From Lutjanus erythropterus (Eukaryota; Chordata; Actinopteri; Lutjaniformes; Lutjanidae), in contig CM034613.1 in NCBI GenBank assembly GCA_020091685.1, forward strand, positions 16,264,932 to 16,328,931: a stretch of DNA of 64,000 nucleotides. Reading direction: 5' to 3'. Positions 39,156 to 51,904 of the stretch are shown piece after piece. Position 1 is the first letter of the stretch; each line of letters begins with the position of its first letter. The notes beneath the pieces were generated by a model. It made no database searches. It had not been told where the DNA came from and was given only the letters and a program-made list of their open reading frames with translations. Both the position numbers and the translations under genes were made by a program.

Positions 39156-39713
39156 TTGACTCGAGTATGGAGCAGTAAACAGATGCGTGAGTACAAACAG
39201 CGACGCAGGAGAGAAACTAAATTTCAAACCACAGACATTAAACTGAGGACTGAGGACACAGTCAAAGACACTTCTGGAAACCTCTTTCTCTCTGCTCCCC
39301 TCCACACACGAGTTCAAGTCTCACAATACTCGCTTGTCCGCGGGGAAGAAGTGGGGTTGTCATGCGTTGGCCGCTGTCGGGGAGATGTCATCACAGCCCG
39401 CTTCGAGGTGGGTCGCCTTCACCTTGACCCCACTCCAGTGAAAGTTCATCAAATCAGCGAGGCGCGGTTTGACTCAGCACGGCCAAAAGTGACAATGGAA
39501 AAGACGCATACGCCTATTCAAACTGTTAACATGACCATTACAGAGGAACCAAAAACAAAAAGGAAGGTAACATACTGCAGTGTGAGCCACAAGTTTCCTC
39601 AACTGCCCGAGACGTCTAACTTGTTTTTCAGAGGAAACAGCACCTTCAGGAAACATGCAAACATTAGGGTGTGTGGTTATAAATATTACTGCAAAGATAT
39701 GTGCAGGTTTTAA
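39156..39713 (+). other. Unrecognised 185-codon ORF in a GC-richer, possibly transposon-derived segment
   Basis: This is the second-longest open frame of the window and the longest outside known genes. It begins in Arg-rich sequence (YKQRRRRETKF), has Cys residues scattered through it and ends in TAA. I recognise no domain. Just upstream, 'tgctggcttggcttgacttggtttgactcgag' (39130-39165) resembles the GGCTCGGCTCGG-type ends of fish hAT-like MITEs, so the ORF may be inside a non-autonomous element. It runs antisense to rell1 within its intron. No flanking splice sites were identified. Confidence 0.25.
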
Positions 39714-40761
39714 CTACATGTGATGAGTCTTAACTGTGGGTGGAAACCTTAGGTTCTGGCTTTGGCTCTGGCTTATTAACTCTTAAAATGAATGAGCTGT
39801 AGAGCCACGTTTTCAGGGTGTTTCACTGAACATCGTATCCTAAACAGCTGGCGTGGCGTACAGTAAAACTTACAGTATAATCTTCTACAGTATAATCATC
39901 TCCCTTTTCTTTCTGTCTTTCCTTCATATCCTTGTCCCCTCTTCTTACTCTTCTGCCTCGGTTTTTTTTTTTGCTCTAGTGGCGAAAAAATAAACCAGTC
40001 ACTCCAAGCTCTCCCGACACAACACACCCAAAGTCCTCTTCTGTGTCACACATTTCTTTCCTCTAGTTTATTAAACACTTAATCTCAAATACGGAGGATG
40101 TGAGTCAATAAACTGCTTAACTGGCCTGCTGCATCATGAGAAAAAAAATTTATAATTGTTTTGGACATCTCCCAAATAAAACTATTAACAGCCTGAAATA
40201 ATCTAAAAGGAACACGGAACCCACCAAGCAGTGCCAGGCAAAATGTAATTCAGTAACTCTTCCAACAAACAGCAATTCTTCTAATTCACTAAAATATCCA
40301 AGCATCCATTCTACCTTTGATGCTTTAAAAGTCACGTATATACTAATTCGATTAACAGTTGTTGGCCTGATTTCAATAGAACTCCTGTGCCGTGGGAGTT
40401 TTATCAGCACCGAGGGAAATACTGTAATCTACACTGTCAGGAAACTAAAGCATGTGTATTCATACTACTCAACTTGATTGTATTTGACACAATACTAGTA
40501 TCGATCCTTATCTCTCCTGCTGCCATTTATAAACTCGGTTGAACAAAGAAAGGCAATTACTTGGTATCATGAGGATGCTGTCTGTGTGAGGAATAAGCCC
40601 ATCTAATAAGAGCTAAAACACTCCACTGACTTTCATGGGAAACTGTGATGCAACTGCCCGAGTTGTGTAAACCAGCGTCATCACTAATTCTCCTTTGAAT
40701 TCCTCTGCAGCGGCCAGTTTGTCCTGGTACTGAACTTCCTTGAAGATCCCCATTCCTCAGT

Positions 40762-40784
40762 CACACACACACACACACACACAC
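40762..40784. repeat. (CA)n microsatellite
   Basis: About eleven CA units. Confidence 0.95.
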
Positions 40785-41138
40785 GACTACAACAACACAG
40801 AGACTGACACACACTTCCTTCCCGGATAGTGTGTGATAATGTACCTGCCAAAACAACAATGGAGTGTGAGTATTAATGAGTTCATAAAGGGAGGGCTGCT
40901 AAATGCCGAACTAGACTGAGGCTCAAACATTCAGAAAGCTTCAGTGTGAAACGGGAGTCAGTAAGAAGTGTTGAAATGTGTCCGCAGCCTCTGCACAGAC
41001 GCAAAAATAGCTCTTCCTTAAATGAAAGAAGCGGAAACAGAACCTGTGCAATGTGTAATCAACAGTTAGCTTCATAAAAGGTGGAAAAGTAATTTAGCTC
41101 GAGTTTAATTTATGTCATTTAATACACTGGACGCATAC

Positions 41139-41210
41139 CTTCATTCTTCATGATGTAGTGGACAATCTGTCCGACTGTGTCATTGTTTTCACTGAGGGTG
41201 TCATTCAGGT
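41139..41210 (-). CDS. rell1: rell1 exon 3: DLNDTLSENNDTVGQIVHYIMKNE
   Basis: This 72-bp exon encodes residues 83-106. Acceptor ATCTTCCAG|A and donor GAAG|GTATGC are good matches, and both ends are phase 1. The peptide aligns with ELNDSVNENSDTVGQIVHYIMKNE of human RELL1, a highly conserved cytoplasmic stretch of the RELT family. It was recovered from the motif, not from an ORF. Confidence 0.94.
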
Positions 41211-42513
41211 CTGGAAGATAAGAAGACAAACAGAAATACTTGCATTACTAGGTGTGTAATAAGCATTCAGAATGATAATACCCTTAAGCAGCGCTGGTGC
41301 AGAAAATGATACATGTTAAAGGAAGTCACCAGCTTGACATAAAACAGAGCGCCTGCAAATACACCGACAGTAAAACAGCTAAAGGAAACTATGTAGCCTA
41401 AAAGCTTCTTTAGGTCCCAACACCCATAAATCATCATTTAAGAGCACTTGTTAATATTGCAACTCGCTGACATTAGTCCCACAGATTTCACTGTTTAACC
41501 GAAGCAGGAATGCAAACAATGAGTTACAATGGAAACATACACACTGTTCAGACTGCAGCCATCCCATCTGAGCCACAGCATCCAGATGTACCTGTAAACA
41601 TTTTTTACTTTACCTCCAGCCAAACTTGTTAGCAGTGCATTTACATTTATAATGCGGGAGGGTTTGAGGAGGAGGACGTGGTCTGGTGCAGAATCAAAGT
41701 GGGACAACAACAACGAACGTGACTCTGACTCACTGTCTCAGTTCTAAGCTGGGTTAGCTTAGTTCTTATCCCAGCTCTCTTCTTTGGGAGATGTGGTCCA
41801 GCTGGTCCGAGTCCCTGCGCTTCCTTTTCCCATGTTAATGAGTGTGTTTCTGTCATCTCTCGTGCAGATATACCTGACATATTTCACCATCCCACCAATG
41901 TTTGCTGAGATTTAAGCTAGCTTTAGCAAAGCGTCAACTGTAAAACAAATATTGTGCCATGAGCCACGAGTCTGCACTCTTAAATTCTCTACTTTCCTCA
42001 GTGATTTTTCTTTTTGTGGATTTGGCATCCCCATAGCTAGCCTAGAGAGACATAAGACTAGCCACTGGAAAACGTAAATGAAAAAATACCAAGCCGTAGA
42101 CATTGTCTATGATGCACATTTTAGTTGTAGTAGTCATATAGAAAACTGGGACATTTTTCTGAATTTAAGTATTGTATCAACGAGAGATATGATCAGTATG
42201 TGCACAGATCCATACTGTATAAATGTGCTTCAAGACTCTGGACTAAATAGAAACCACACACACCCCTTTGAGGCACTTCCTACAGCTTCCTGTTGATTGT
42301 TTCTTGAGTTTTTCCTCCTTTCTGATAAACCTAATAGCCTTTCAGCATCAGCAGTTATGGGAATCTCCTGGCATGCCCTGACTGATTCCTTACAGCTATC
42401 TGCACTGTGTGAAAAGCTGCTCACAGCTTCAAAACGCCGGTGAAAGAGACAAAAGCAAGACAGAGAGAGAAATAAAAGAGGAAACCCGATCACTGTGAAA
42501 CAAGAGAAGACTG

Positions 42514-42544
42514 GAATGAGTGAATGAGTGAGTGAATGAGTGAA
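42514..42544. repeat. GAATGAGT/GAGT minisatellite
   Basis: A short run of GAATGAGT and GAGT units. Confidence 0.9.
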
Positions 42545-43442
42545 GCCACAGAACACACAATGTTTTTTTCTACCCCTTTGTTATGACGTATGAGAGAGAA
42601 AGGGTTGGGCACAATGAGGAAAGACGCACAGTGAGGAAAGACACAGCGAAGGACAGACACAGAAGCAGGGAAAAACCCTAATGCATTTACGACGATTGTG
42701 CTGCTGGCAGGGAGCTCACATGTACTCCACAAGAGAAACAAGCTTTACACCAATCCTTTTCCAATACCTACTCAACTTAACACACGGGGTAAACATTAAC
42801 AGGATTCAATGGAGGGGTTCAGGGCTACATGGGACATGATACTCCGTGAGGAAAACCATCAGGACGTGCCCTGTATGATAACAGATAAGTTGGAAAGGCA
42901 GACAGCGTGGACTCTGCCAATTTTCGCAGCAAGCCATAAACAGTTCATTCTTTCCATAAGTTTCCCATGCCTGTGACATAGCCCAGGGCAACCAAGTGAA
43001 GGCAGAGAATTCACACTTGCATGGGGGAATTACTAGAAGGAGAGGAGAGAGAAAAGAACTAACCACACCACTTTACATTGTCTGTGGAGTCGTGCCAAGT
43101 AAGGGAAAAGCAAAAAGTGACATGACAAATGCAGCAGAAGGAAAACTACGTGAGTAAAGTTCTTCCGAGAGGCCAGAAAACTCATGGTCACGCATGCACC
43201 TGGCTCAAAGCAATTAAGCACTATCTGCAGTTATCGATACCAGCTCGGGGAAATTAACACTAGCCCTGTGCAGAGAATTTTTTTGTTCCACTTCACTAAA
43301 CACACCCTTAGTTGAGTCACAACATGAGCGATGTGAATGCCAAATGTCTTCCCAGTTTCTATAGGCCTCCACGCCTTAAAAAGACAGACACAAGGGAGAA
43401 ATATGGCTGAGATAATGCAGAGACTTAACCAGACAATCAGCC

Positions 43443-44413
43443 TGTTTATACCTGGTAATAACAAGCATCTTGGGTGATCTGATCTCAAGCGGAAAGTTCT
43501 ATGTACATATGTTCACACCACATCACATCTAAAGTGACCATTTGTGATCACCGTTGTTGTAAGAAGTAAGAAGTTCATAAAGTTTGTCCAAATTCAACAA
43601 ATCACAACACTGGGCTATTTTTCAAGGAAGACTGAAATTGCAATTGCAATAAGTGATGCAACGAGTGGGAATGGTCATTTTGCATTATAATTCTCATTTT
43701 CACTTAAGAAAAAGAACAATTAAAAGTGTGATTATATTATATCTGTTGGGGTCTGTACCAAACAAACATGTTTTTATTCATCTGGAGAACACGATTTTTA
43801 CGTCAGAGCATCTGTGCACTACAGTACCATTTCAACAATATTCAGATTAATTGTGCATCCCTAGTTTAATGGTAACTTCTTTTTTTTTTTATTTACTTGC
43901 ATGGTCGGACCTGGTTGGGCAAGTGGGTCAGAAACAGAAGTCAATTTTTACTTGCCCTCAATAAAAATGGTTTTATTTTTTAGCAACAAAGACTTAAGTT
44001 ATCAGTCACATTTAAAGAATGAATGAACATAATGTTGTTGCTAAATTTATAAGAAGGCCTAGATATTTAAGAATCTGTCACATACAGTGTTTCACAAAGT
44101 CTATGAAGTTTCTCCTCACTCGACATCTCTCAAAATTGTGCGATTGTTAAAGGGCGTCTGGAGATATTGTGTTTCAAATGGAAATCAGGCAGCTGCTTTG
44201 TGTGGAGTAACAGGACGTCAGTTGAGTAGGTTGCCCAGGACACATTGCAGACACACCGCTAAAACAATGTGGTCACATGGGGCCCAGACCACCTCCAAAC
44301 GCGGTCGGATCTCAGTGTGTCCTCAATGCGTCCTGACTGCATTCACACACACACTTAGAGTTGTCCACTTGGAGATCGAATCACATAAGCCATGTTAATA
44401 TCAGGCATAAACA
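43443..44413. mobile_element. MITE with about 50-bp inverted ends ('tgtttatacctggtaataac')
   Basis: The left end 'tgtttatacctggtaataacaagcatcttgggtgatctgatctcaagcgga' is mirrored by the reverse complement of the right end, 'tgtttatgcctgatattaacatggcttatgtgattcgatctccaagtgga', at roughly 75% identity. Internal sequence near the right end ('gtggtcacatggggcccagaccacctccaaa') fits a known teleost hAT-like MITE. The middle (about 43640-44090) seems to include another insertion. No transposase is visible. Confidence 0.7.
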
Positions 44414-45509
44414 CACTCAGTGATAAGATCATTTTCAATATCACCATGTGATTGACTTATATACATGGTTAAGAGGTTGGTGATTTCAAAGGAGATTAAT
44501 GACATTGAACACCACTTCTTAAATAAAATAATAAGCTTTGATATAATGTATGTAGATTTTTAGTATGCTTTAATTTAAGAAATACTAAGAAACATGCTAC
44601 TGGTTTGGGGCAAAGAAAGGAGGCATTCACATCCCAACAGTCTTTTCTTATCAACATCTGTCCACACCTACAGTACCTGACAAATACCAAACTCATTAGA
44701 TTCAGGAATGTCCTACAAGCCTGTAAGTATTAGAGGGCAGGTGGGACAATCTAGTGATTTTACTGCATGACAGCTGACCTTGAATCTCACCACTGCATGG
44801 CAGGAAAATGGAAAAAAACCTCAAGCAGAACTCTGACCACTGACTAATTTGGAAAACAACCTTAGCAGAAATCACTTCTTCTGCTTTTATTTTTTCCGTT
44901 GACAGAAAATGAAACAGCATCACAGTCACATGACTAACTGCAGAGAGAACCTGGCCCGACACTGAACATCATTAATGTTTAACTTTATTGGAATTTTTCA
45001 ATTCACCTGCTGCTCACTGATGAGAAGCAGAGAGATAGACAAGGTGGAAAAGACAAGAATTTTAAGATTTTCATTCATACAGATCCCAAATTTCATGCAT
45101 TTTTTCTGCACTAGCTCTCTGATTTATCTACATTCTGTCATTACCTCTCAATATTGTAATCTTCTTTGTTAGTGGCAGCTGCCAGCAGTCGCACACCGGA
45201 TTCAAACTGCCTTCACAAGCATGAGGGGGATCACAAGTAAAATGAGGCAGCCTGTAATCTAGCATTACTGTTTTTAATTTTCTCTAACTGATATCAGCCT
45301 CATAGTTTCACCATATCAGAGCTGTATGAAGTTACTCCTAATGCCATCTGAACATCCTACTGCTTCATATTTAAAGCACTCATCTCAAGAAATATGGGAC
45401 GCTTTCATCGAGGGGCAGCCAAAGGAAATGCAGAGTACCCATTTGTCGCTGTTCACCATGAACATTCATAAACAAAGAAATAAAATCTGCATTTTCTGAC
45501 AGCTGATAA

Positions 45510-45650
45510 TTTTATCAAGATGGCTAGCAACTGCGTTAAAGGAAACATCAGAGAGATTTAGCATTACATGTTTGAGCCTCAGTCAGACCCAGACTCAGAT
45601 GAGGAGTCTGCTGTGACCAAAACTGCTGACTTAACACAGACGTATCAGAA
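45510..45650 (+). pseudogene. Possible transposon-protein N-terminal fragment
   Basis: The frame reads ...MASNCVKGNIREI(stop)HYMFEPQSDPDSDEESAVTKTADLTQTYQNG. The acidic 'MFEPxSDPDSDEE' opening resembles the starts of proteins encoded by fish DNA elements. A stop interrupts it, and no continuation is found. The assignment is tentative. Confidence 0.25.
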
Positions 45651-46698
45651 CGGTGAGTGTAGTTGGCATCTTTTATTTCTTTATGTTGTTTGTTAGCTTG
45701 GTAGCTCATAACTGGCAGTGGCTGACACAGCTAATGCTAACTGTCCCTCTCTGTGCTCTGCGCTGGAGGTTTCAGGTTTGTTTGCTGAGTATATTTGAAT
45801 CTTATATTTTAAGTGCACAGACATCCCCCCTTCAAACTTTGCAGAGATACAAGTCAGTACAGTCAAGGTCAGACATTTTAGGGGACGTAAACATAAGAAA
45901 AACACATTTTTGAGTGGAGACGATCTTTAAATATTGTGAAGTTTACACAGTACACCTCAAGCTCCTCATCAAGGTAACCAACTTGTCCTGCTGTTGTGTG
46001 GAGAATGACACATGTTGTGCGCTGCCTGGAACCAGATGATTGATTAACCACTTTATCATAGTTTGTCTGGCTGCACTGTTAACAAATACACCAACTGTTC
46101 TTTTGTATTTTCTGACAAAGGAGCTGCTTTGCTGATATGGTGATACCACTGGGATTGAAATCTTTGCTTAAAATAAACCTGCAACATGTAAAGGCATAAG
46201 AACACGCTTAATTAACAGTCTGATGCAATATGATCTGCTATTAACCTATCTGATCTGAAAAGTTAGAATCTTTTAAGAGAGATTGGCGATCGCTTGGGCA
46301 AGCCTTGGCTTTGAAGAAAAAAAGACATGATAAGATATAATGCTTCAACGTGACAGTGGCCATGCAATTTTGCAAAAGAGAAATCATAAACATGCATCTA
46401 TTTATTGACCTGATATTGTATCTTCTGCGTACCAGCAATTTGTCTGTTCTTTTCTGTCAAACGATTTCCACTTCCCTCACTTATCCTATCTAATCTCTTC
46501 TCTATCTTGAATCAATAATAAGTCTGGTTGAGTAATGATTTTGGGTGTGTATTCTGTATATACTGTACATAGTATGTAGATGCAATAAAAACATAAAGCT
46601 GATATCAGACACTCTGTGCCAGACAATGGGTCTGCAATGACACAATGACACATAGCTCATCAAGTTCATCCATCCCTCATTTATTCAGATTTCCTCAC

Positions 46699-46917
46699 CT
46701 CCAAACCGCTCAAGATCCTTTTCTTCTTCCTCACACTCCTCTTCCTCACCATCCTGGGGATCAGTGGTGCAGCGATAGCCCTTCCTCTTCAACACGTGGC
46801 AGATCACCACTCCCAGAAGGCCCAGGAGGAAGAAAACAGGCACTAGGACGAAGGCAGTGTAGTCTGCTCTGTTCAAACCTGGTCCAACTTCAGCTTTTCC
46901 AGTACCTGTGGTCTGAC
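46699..46917 (-). CDS. rell1: rell1 exon 2: ectodomain stub, transmembrane helix, acidic juxtamembrane
   Basis: This exon encodes residues 10-82. Its key feature is YTAFVLVPVFFLLGLLGVVICHVLKRKGYRC (about residues 29-59), nearly identical to the RELL1/RELL2 transmembrane and KKKGYRC juxtamembrane region. It is followed by a very acidic stretch (DGEEEECEEEEKDLE). The donor TTTGGAG|GTGAGG is good. The acceptor lies after a long pyrimidine tract and reads CCAGCAG, a NAGNAG tandem site. Using the distal AG gives Arg10, and using the proximal AG (exon start 46920) gives Pro-Gly, both in frame. RELL1 is a RELT homologue that binds RELT and is reported to activate p38 signalling. The gene runs antisense to its neighbours on both sides. 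Confidence 0.95.
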
Positions 46918-48702
46918 CTGCTGGAGGGTGGAGAGGGAAAAAAAAGAGTAATTATTTTAAATATTGTTGCAACAGGACACAGCAAATCAAACCAGCGGAT
47001 TGTCATTACAACGCCCTCGATGGCAACCTGATACCCACAGTGAGTGTGTGAGCACACTCGAGACCCGGGCGGAGCAGCTGAGGGGATTTAAATGCTATCA
47101 GCTGCCACAGGACGGAGCTTTCATGTTCCTGTCCTGGATCAATCGAGTCTGTTGTTGTCTCTGCCCTCTAACTGCTCAATCAGGCACAAGCTGTCCCTGC
47201 TTTCACAGCTTTGAGGACTCATTTGGAGGAGGCACAGAAAGTGAAAGTGCAAGACAAATCAAAAACTCCAAACGTAAGGGAAGGCTGTGCAAAGGCAGTT
47301 TTACAAGTGTTTTCGTACCGAAAACCGGTCTTTATTTTCGTTATGATATTAATTTTTCATATACCGCCATACCAGTCAAGAACGTGCGTGGCGGCAAAGT
47401 GTTTCAGCGGGGACCCATTTCCCTGCTGCACACCAACACCACAGGCATGCTTGCTTGAGCGTGTGCTCTAGGGATGTTCCTGGCGACAAAATTCCCTGTC
47501 GATTAAACGCAAAATTTAATTTAGACTAGTCTAACACTAAGAAAAATTTAGCAGAATTTATTAATCTATAATGTGAAACACTGTCCGAAAAAAAATAGTC
47601 TAGTTCTCCAGTCGAGTGAATATATATCAGCTTATTCTGTCATAGTCTACATTTATCTGTCCGACTTTGCTGATGTAAACATCCAGGGTTGCCAGGGTGA
47701 TCGGTTCATACACGCGATATGATTTTAAAAAAAAATGTGATATGAAAATTTTGTCATACCGCCCCGCCCTATGTCCTGTAAACTGCTGGCAGTAGTCAAG
47801 GAGGGCAATCAGTGTTTTCTCTCACGTTATAATTTTTGCATTAGGCCACTTAGTGAAACACTTGGACTCCTGATCTAAAAATTAACATTCAATTTTGGGG
47901 AAAAAAGGGACAGGAGCAGTGCATTTAAGCCTGCTTCAACACAGGGTTGGTGATATGTGGTCTTTTACTGCAAGTGATTGCAGTAAAAAGAGAAGAGAGA
48001 AGAGAAGAGACCATAAACCTTATCACTCTAGTTCTAGCAGAGTTTCCCTCTCCCACCTGCCCACCGGACTTTAGACCAATCAGCATGCTACAAGATCCCC
48101 TGGGAAGGTGAAAGGTGATCAAAGCAGCTCCTGAGTTTTAGGGCTGACAATAAAATGTATTCTCCTCACCGATTCATTGTTTAGTCTGATATGTGAAGAC
48201 AGTAAAAATCAAAGATGCACCAACTGATTGGCCAATGACCAGAATCAACTGGTTTTCAGCTCTATCTGCCATGACCACTCACTGGCCGATCAGTGTCAGA
48301 TATGTCCAGTTCTGTGCTGGTCAAATTAACATGCATGTACTGTCATCTGCACAGTGACTCTGTGGTGTTCACACAGACAGCATTACTACGGCAGCGCTAC
48401 TACACTGAGTTGTGACGAGAATAGTTGAAACCAAAGAGCAGTCCCTCAGAGAAACAGAGAAAGTAAAAGAGGAAAAATGCTGCCGTTTTTCTTCCTCCCT
48501 GTCACATATTCTACAGATATAGATGATGAAAATGTAATGAAAGGTGTCGTGTTGCTGGTGTGATATCGATATGACTATCAACATATCACTTTCACTGTCT
48601 ATTTTTGCTGAGAACTGCACATCACATGGAAAAAAAGAGGCAAGATGCTGGATCTCTAGTTGGAGCATCACTGCAGCCCTCCAAGAGCCCGCTGCCAGTA
48701 AC

Positions 48703-48808
48703 AAGATAAAGAGAAGAGTACGGCAAAGAAGAGAGGGAGAAATAGAGGAGAGAGCATGGGAAGAGAGGGCAATAAAATGTGAGAGAGGACAAGATGGGAG
48801 AAGAAAGG
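48703..48808. repeat. Purine-rich dispersed repeat, copy B
   Basis: Direct-orientation partner of 33703-33818, sharing 'ataaagagaagagta/tc.gg.aaagaagag' and the closing 'gggagaagaaagg'. Confidence 0.65.
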
Positions 48809-48959
48809 TCAGAAAAAGAAAAAGGTTGACAGGCAGAGAGAAGAGAGGAAGAGAGGACAAATTACCTAGAACACTTTTGGAGATGTTTTATTATGAACAT
48901 ACAATCTAATGTTCCATTTAAAGAAAGTCAGTGTTTGTACATGCTGTCAATTACAGCTC

Positions 48960-49265
48960 TTAGGAAGAAAGAAAATTGGGCAAATCTGGAACCGGCAGGT
49001 TTTACTTTTAAAAAATTGGAAATTGGAATCAGAGAATTACAATTGGTGCATCTCCAGTGAAAATGCCAATCAGCTTTCTGGAGACCAACTGACGTCCTCA
49101 TATTCGTTTTGTCTAACCGACTGTCTAAAAACCAAAGATATTCAGTTTGCTGTTATATATGAAAAAGAAACACAGAAAACCCTCCCTTTGGAGAGGCTGT
49201 AACCAACAAATGTTTGGCCAATGAAACGATTAATCGATTACCAAAATACCTGTGATTTCAGCCCA
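48960..49265. repeat. Common teleost repeat copy
   Basis: 'attggaatcagagaattac', 'tattcagtttgctgttatatatgaaa' and 'ccaatgaaacgattaatcgattacc' match the body and end of the same high-copy MITE family seen at 36.4 and 56.2 kb. Confidence 0.6.
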
Positions 49266-49478
49266 TAATTCTGCAGTATTTGTATTTCACAAGACTGAAC
49301 ACTCTTATTACATTTTGGACCTAATGTCTTCAAAGTGATCAGGTCAGAAAGTCAAAGGGTAGACTGTGACCTGTGGTCAGCTATAGGCGAAAGCTCCCCT
49401 GGCTCCTGCTGTTGGCGCACCACGTGAGGCATTCCAGCACGACACACAAGAGGTCTTTTGTCTGTTTCCTGTTCACAT

Positions 49479-49610
<132 letters not shown>

Positions 49611-50312
49611 GTGTACATCACAGTTTGAACAGAATCTCAATCATATCACAAATCACATGTTCATGGCAGCTTTACATGAACCACAGCTCAGTGTGTGTAT
49701 AGGCATGTATCTGCATACCTAACCCTTTGCCTCCTGATGCACACAGGCATTTGAGCTCTCCCATTGTCCCAGTTCCCTGGTGCATCAGACTGAACACACT
49801 GATAAAGACCATTGTCCGCTCACTGACCATCCTGTGACCGACTGTTGTGTGTCTGCGTGCTTATATCCACCACACTAGTAGGCTGTGAAAGCACAGTCTG
49901 ACACCTCTCCAAAAGACTCACAAGTAATCATGGACCAACTGTATTAAAAGCATTGAAAAACAGAGACTGGAGGCTGGCAAATGGGTTGAATAGAGTCCTT
50001 GAGGAGGATTTAGAGTTGAGTCATAAAATCTCCTAGCAACCGCAGCTGGTGCCATGATGAAAGTCCTCAGAGGGACAGCCAAAAAATACAGCTCTCTGAG
50101 ACACGTACAGTTCACAGGTCCAGTAGCTGTAACTAGCAAATGTTTGACATTTTTGCTTGAAAAAATGTTGCAGGCTTTCAGCCCGTTTTGGATCTGTATG
50201 AATAGGATACTTTTTTTTCCTCTGGCAGATTTTTTCCCTTACCTGTACAAAGTCAAAGCAACTTTTGGGCTTTAGTTAACTTTGACTAGATGTGCCACAG
50301 TTATATCTGTCT

Positions 50313-50318
<6 letters not shown>

Positions 50319-50346
<28 letters not shown>
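50319..50346. repeat. (GT)n microsatellite
   Basis: About fourteen GT units. Confidence 0.95.
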
Positions 50347-51904
50347 TGAGCACCAAAACGAGAACTGAAACTTTAACTTTAAACCAGAACTTTAGTTATC
50401 CCAAGGGAAACAGTTGTACAGCTGTTGCAGTACGAAGTAGAAAAGAGTACAAAACTATAAAATATCAATAAAGGTATAAATATGTTCAAAAAGAGGGTAT
50501 TTATTTCTGCCATGACATTTGATTAGTAAATGTTTGACCCTTGGAAATGAATAAATATACTCTGGGAAAACAAGAAAAAGGTAATATAGGATTCTAAAAC
50601 CTAAAATGTACATCATACAGAGAAATAAAACCAAAGAAAAAGCAAGTTTGGCATTTTTACTTGAAATTTTGCATAAATTATTGTTGCTGTTATGAAAACA
50701 CTTAACTCTGCTGTCTTTGGGAAATTTGGCTTGTTATGTTAAATTAACAAACTATTTAGGTATCATTCTGACACCAGTATCAGGCCTAGATATAAAAGGT
50801 CCATTGAAATGAACCGGAGAAGTAAAGCAACTGTGTTTATTTTGTCACTGGGATCAGAATATGACTAAATAACATACTGTGTTTCACACGTGGTTGAAAA
50901 ATCCCATGATTCTCTGGATTTTGAGATTTGTTTCAAACTGCCCCTGGCTACACGGACAACATATCCAATAGCTGTACTGAGCCATGTAACAGGTACATGC
51001 CAAATTCAACTGGACACTTAAAACTATGTCAGAACTGAACAGGGTTGGTCCTCTGCCAAACTCACTCGCAACATCTCCGAAAAGAGGTATCCCCAGAAGT
51101 ATTTTCTGTCTAAAGCGTCAAATGCTTCAATTGATTCATCCTTTGGAGCTGAATAGGTCGGCATTACCGTTCCACTAGTTTAATTTCCTGCACTTTTATG
51201 AGGATTTATGCTGCGAGAAGTTCTGTCTGCCTGAAGGTTATCGACATCCCTGCTGCAACAGCCTCTTTCACGAAATGATGTAAAATCAATCTCTGCAAAA
51301 ACACAGGTGGGATAGTGCTGTGCGATAGAAAAATACCTGAAAAAATAACCACAAAAACTGAGCTGTGAGACAGTTTAGCAGTGCGTTCTTTGCTCTAGTG
51401 TCTTAATCATTATCTTCTCTTCCCTTTTCCTTACCTTGCACACAGATTTGTACATGTGAAGCACCCAGAGCTTATCAGTGGTTAGTGCTGGCATGTCAGA
51501 AAAGAGGATGTTAACATTACTTTGTGCTGATATCAGCGGAAAAGACCTCATGACACAAGGAACATTGTGTGTTTATTAACTTGAATTCTATTTTCTGTTT
51601 CATAATTTCCAACCAGTGAGTCACTTCATGGCAAGTCTGGCATTAAATAGTCATAGTCTGACCAAAATCTTTTAGAACAAGAACTAAGAAGCATTTTTTT
51701 TCTTCTCTGTGACTGACCTCTCAGCTATATTCTATATATATAGTCAGTAATCTAATCCCCCGAGCTCATCTAAAATGGACTGACACATTTCAAACTGTTT
51801 TTTGGAAATCATGGACGCCGTGTGCTCTAGGCTAATGAGGAAAAGGACCATCTAGAAATTTTAGCAGCGCTAACCTCAAAAGTCAGCATCTGTGATGGTT
51901 ACGA

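Larger units (their letters stand above)
36040..41138 (-). other. rell1 intron 3
   Basis: Phase-1 intron of 5.1 kb. It contains a copy of a very common teleost repeat at about 36380-36710 and an unexplained 185-codon plus-strand ORF at 39156-39713. A (CA)n tract lies at 40762-40784. The stretch 36710-39080 shows AT-rich sequence with no recognised element. Confidence 0.8.
41211..46698 (-). other. rell1 intron 2
   Basis: Phase-1 intron of 5.5 kb. It contains a GAATGAGT minisatellite (42514-42544), a MITE with long inverted ends (43443-44413) and a possible relic near 45510-45650. The remainder is unrecognised AT-rich DNA. Confidence 0.8.

Noticed and set aside
46685..46698. Apparent C-terminus ...FGGEEI of the transmembrane exon ORF
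   Set aside because: It is intron read-through past the GTGAGG donor; joining to exon 3 yields the conserved DLNDT...VGQIVHYIMKNE.
47330..47790. Inverted ends around 'ataccgcc' words as a complete transposon
   Set aside because: The two recognisable words are in the same orientation and I could not define matching termini, so only repeat-like sequence is noted in the intron entry.
48369..48909. 163-codon minus- and 121-codon plus-strand ORFs
   Set aside because: Both run through the GA-rich dispersed repeat; encoded Arg/Glu or Ser/Leu runs reflect bias.
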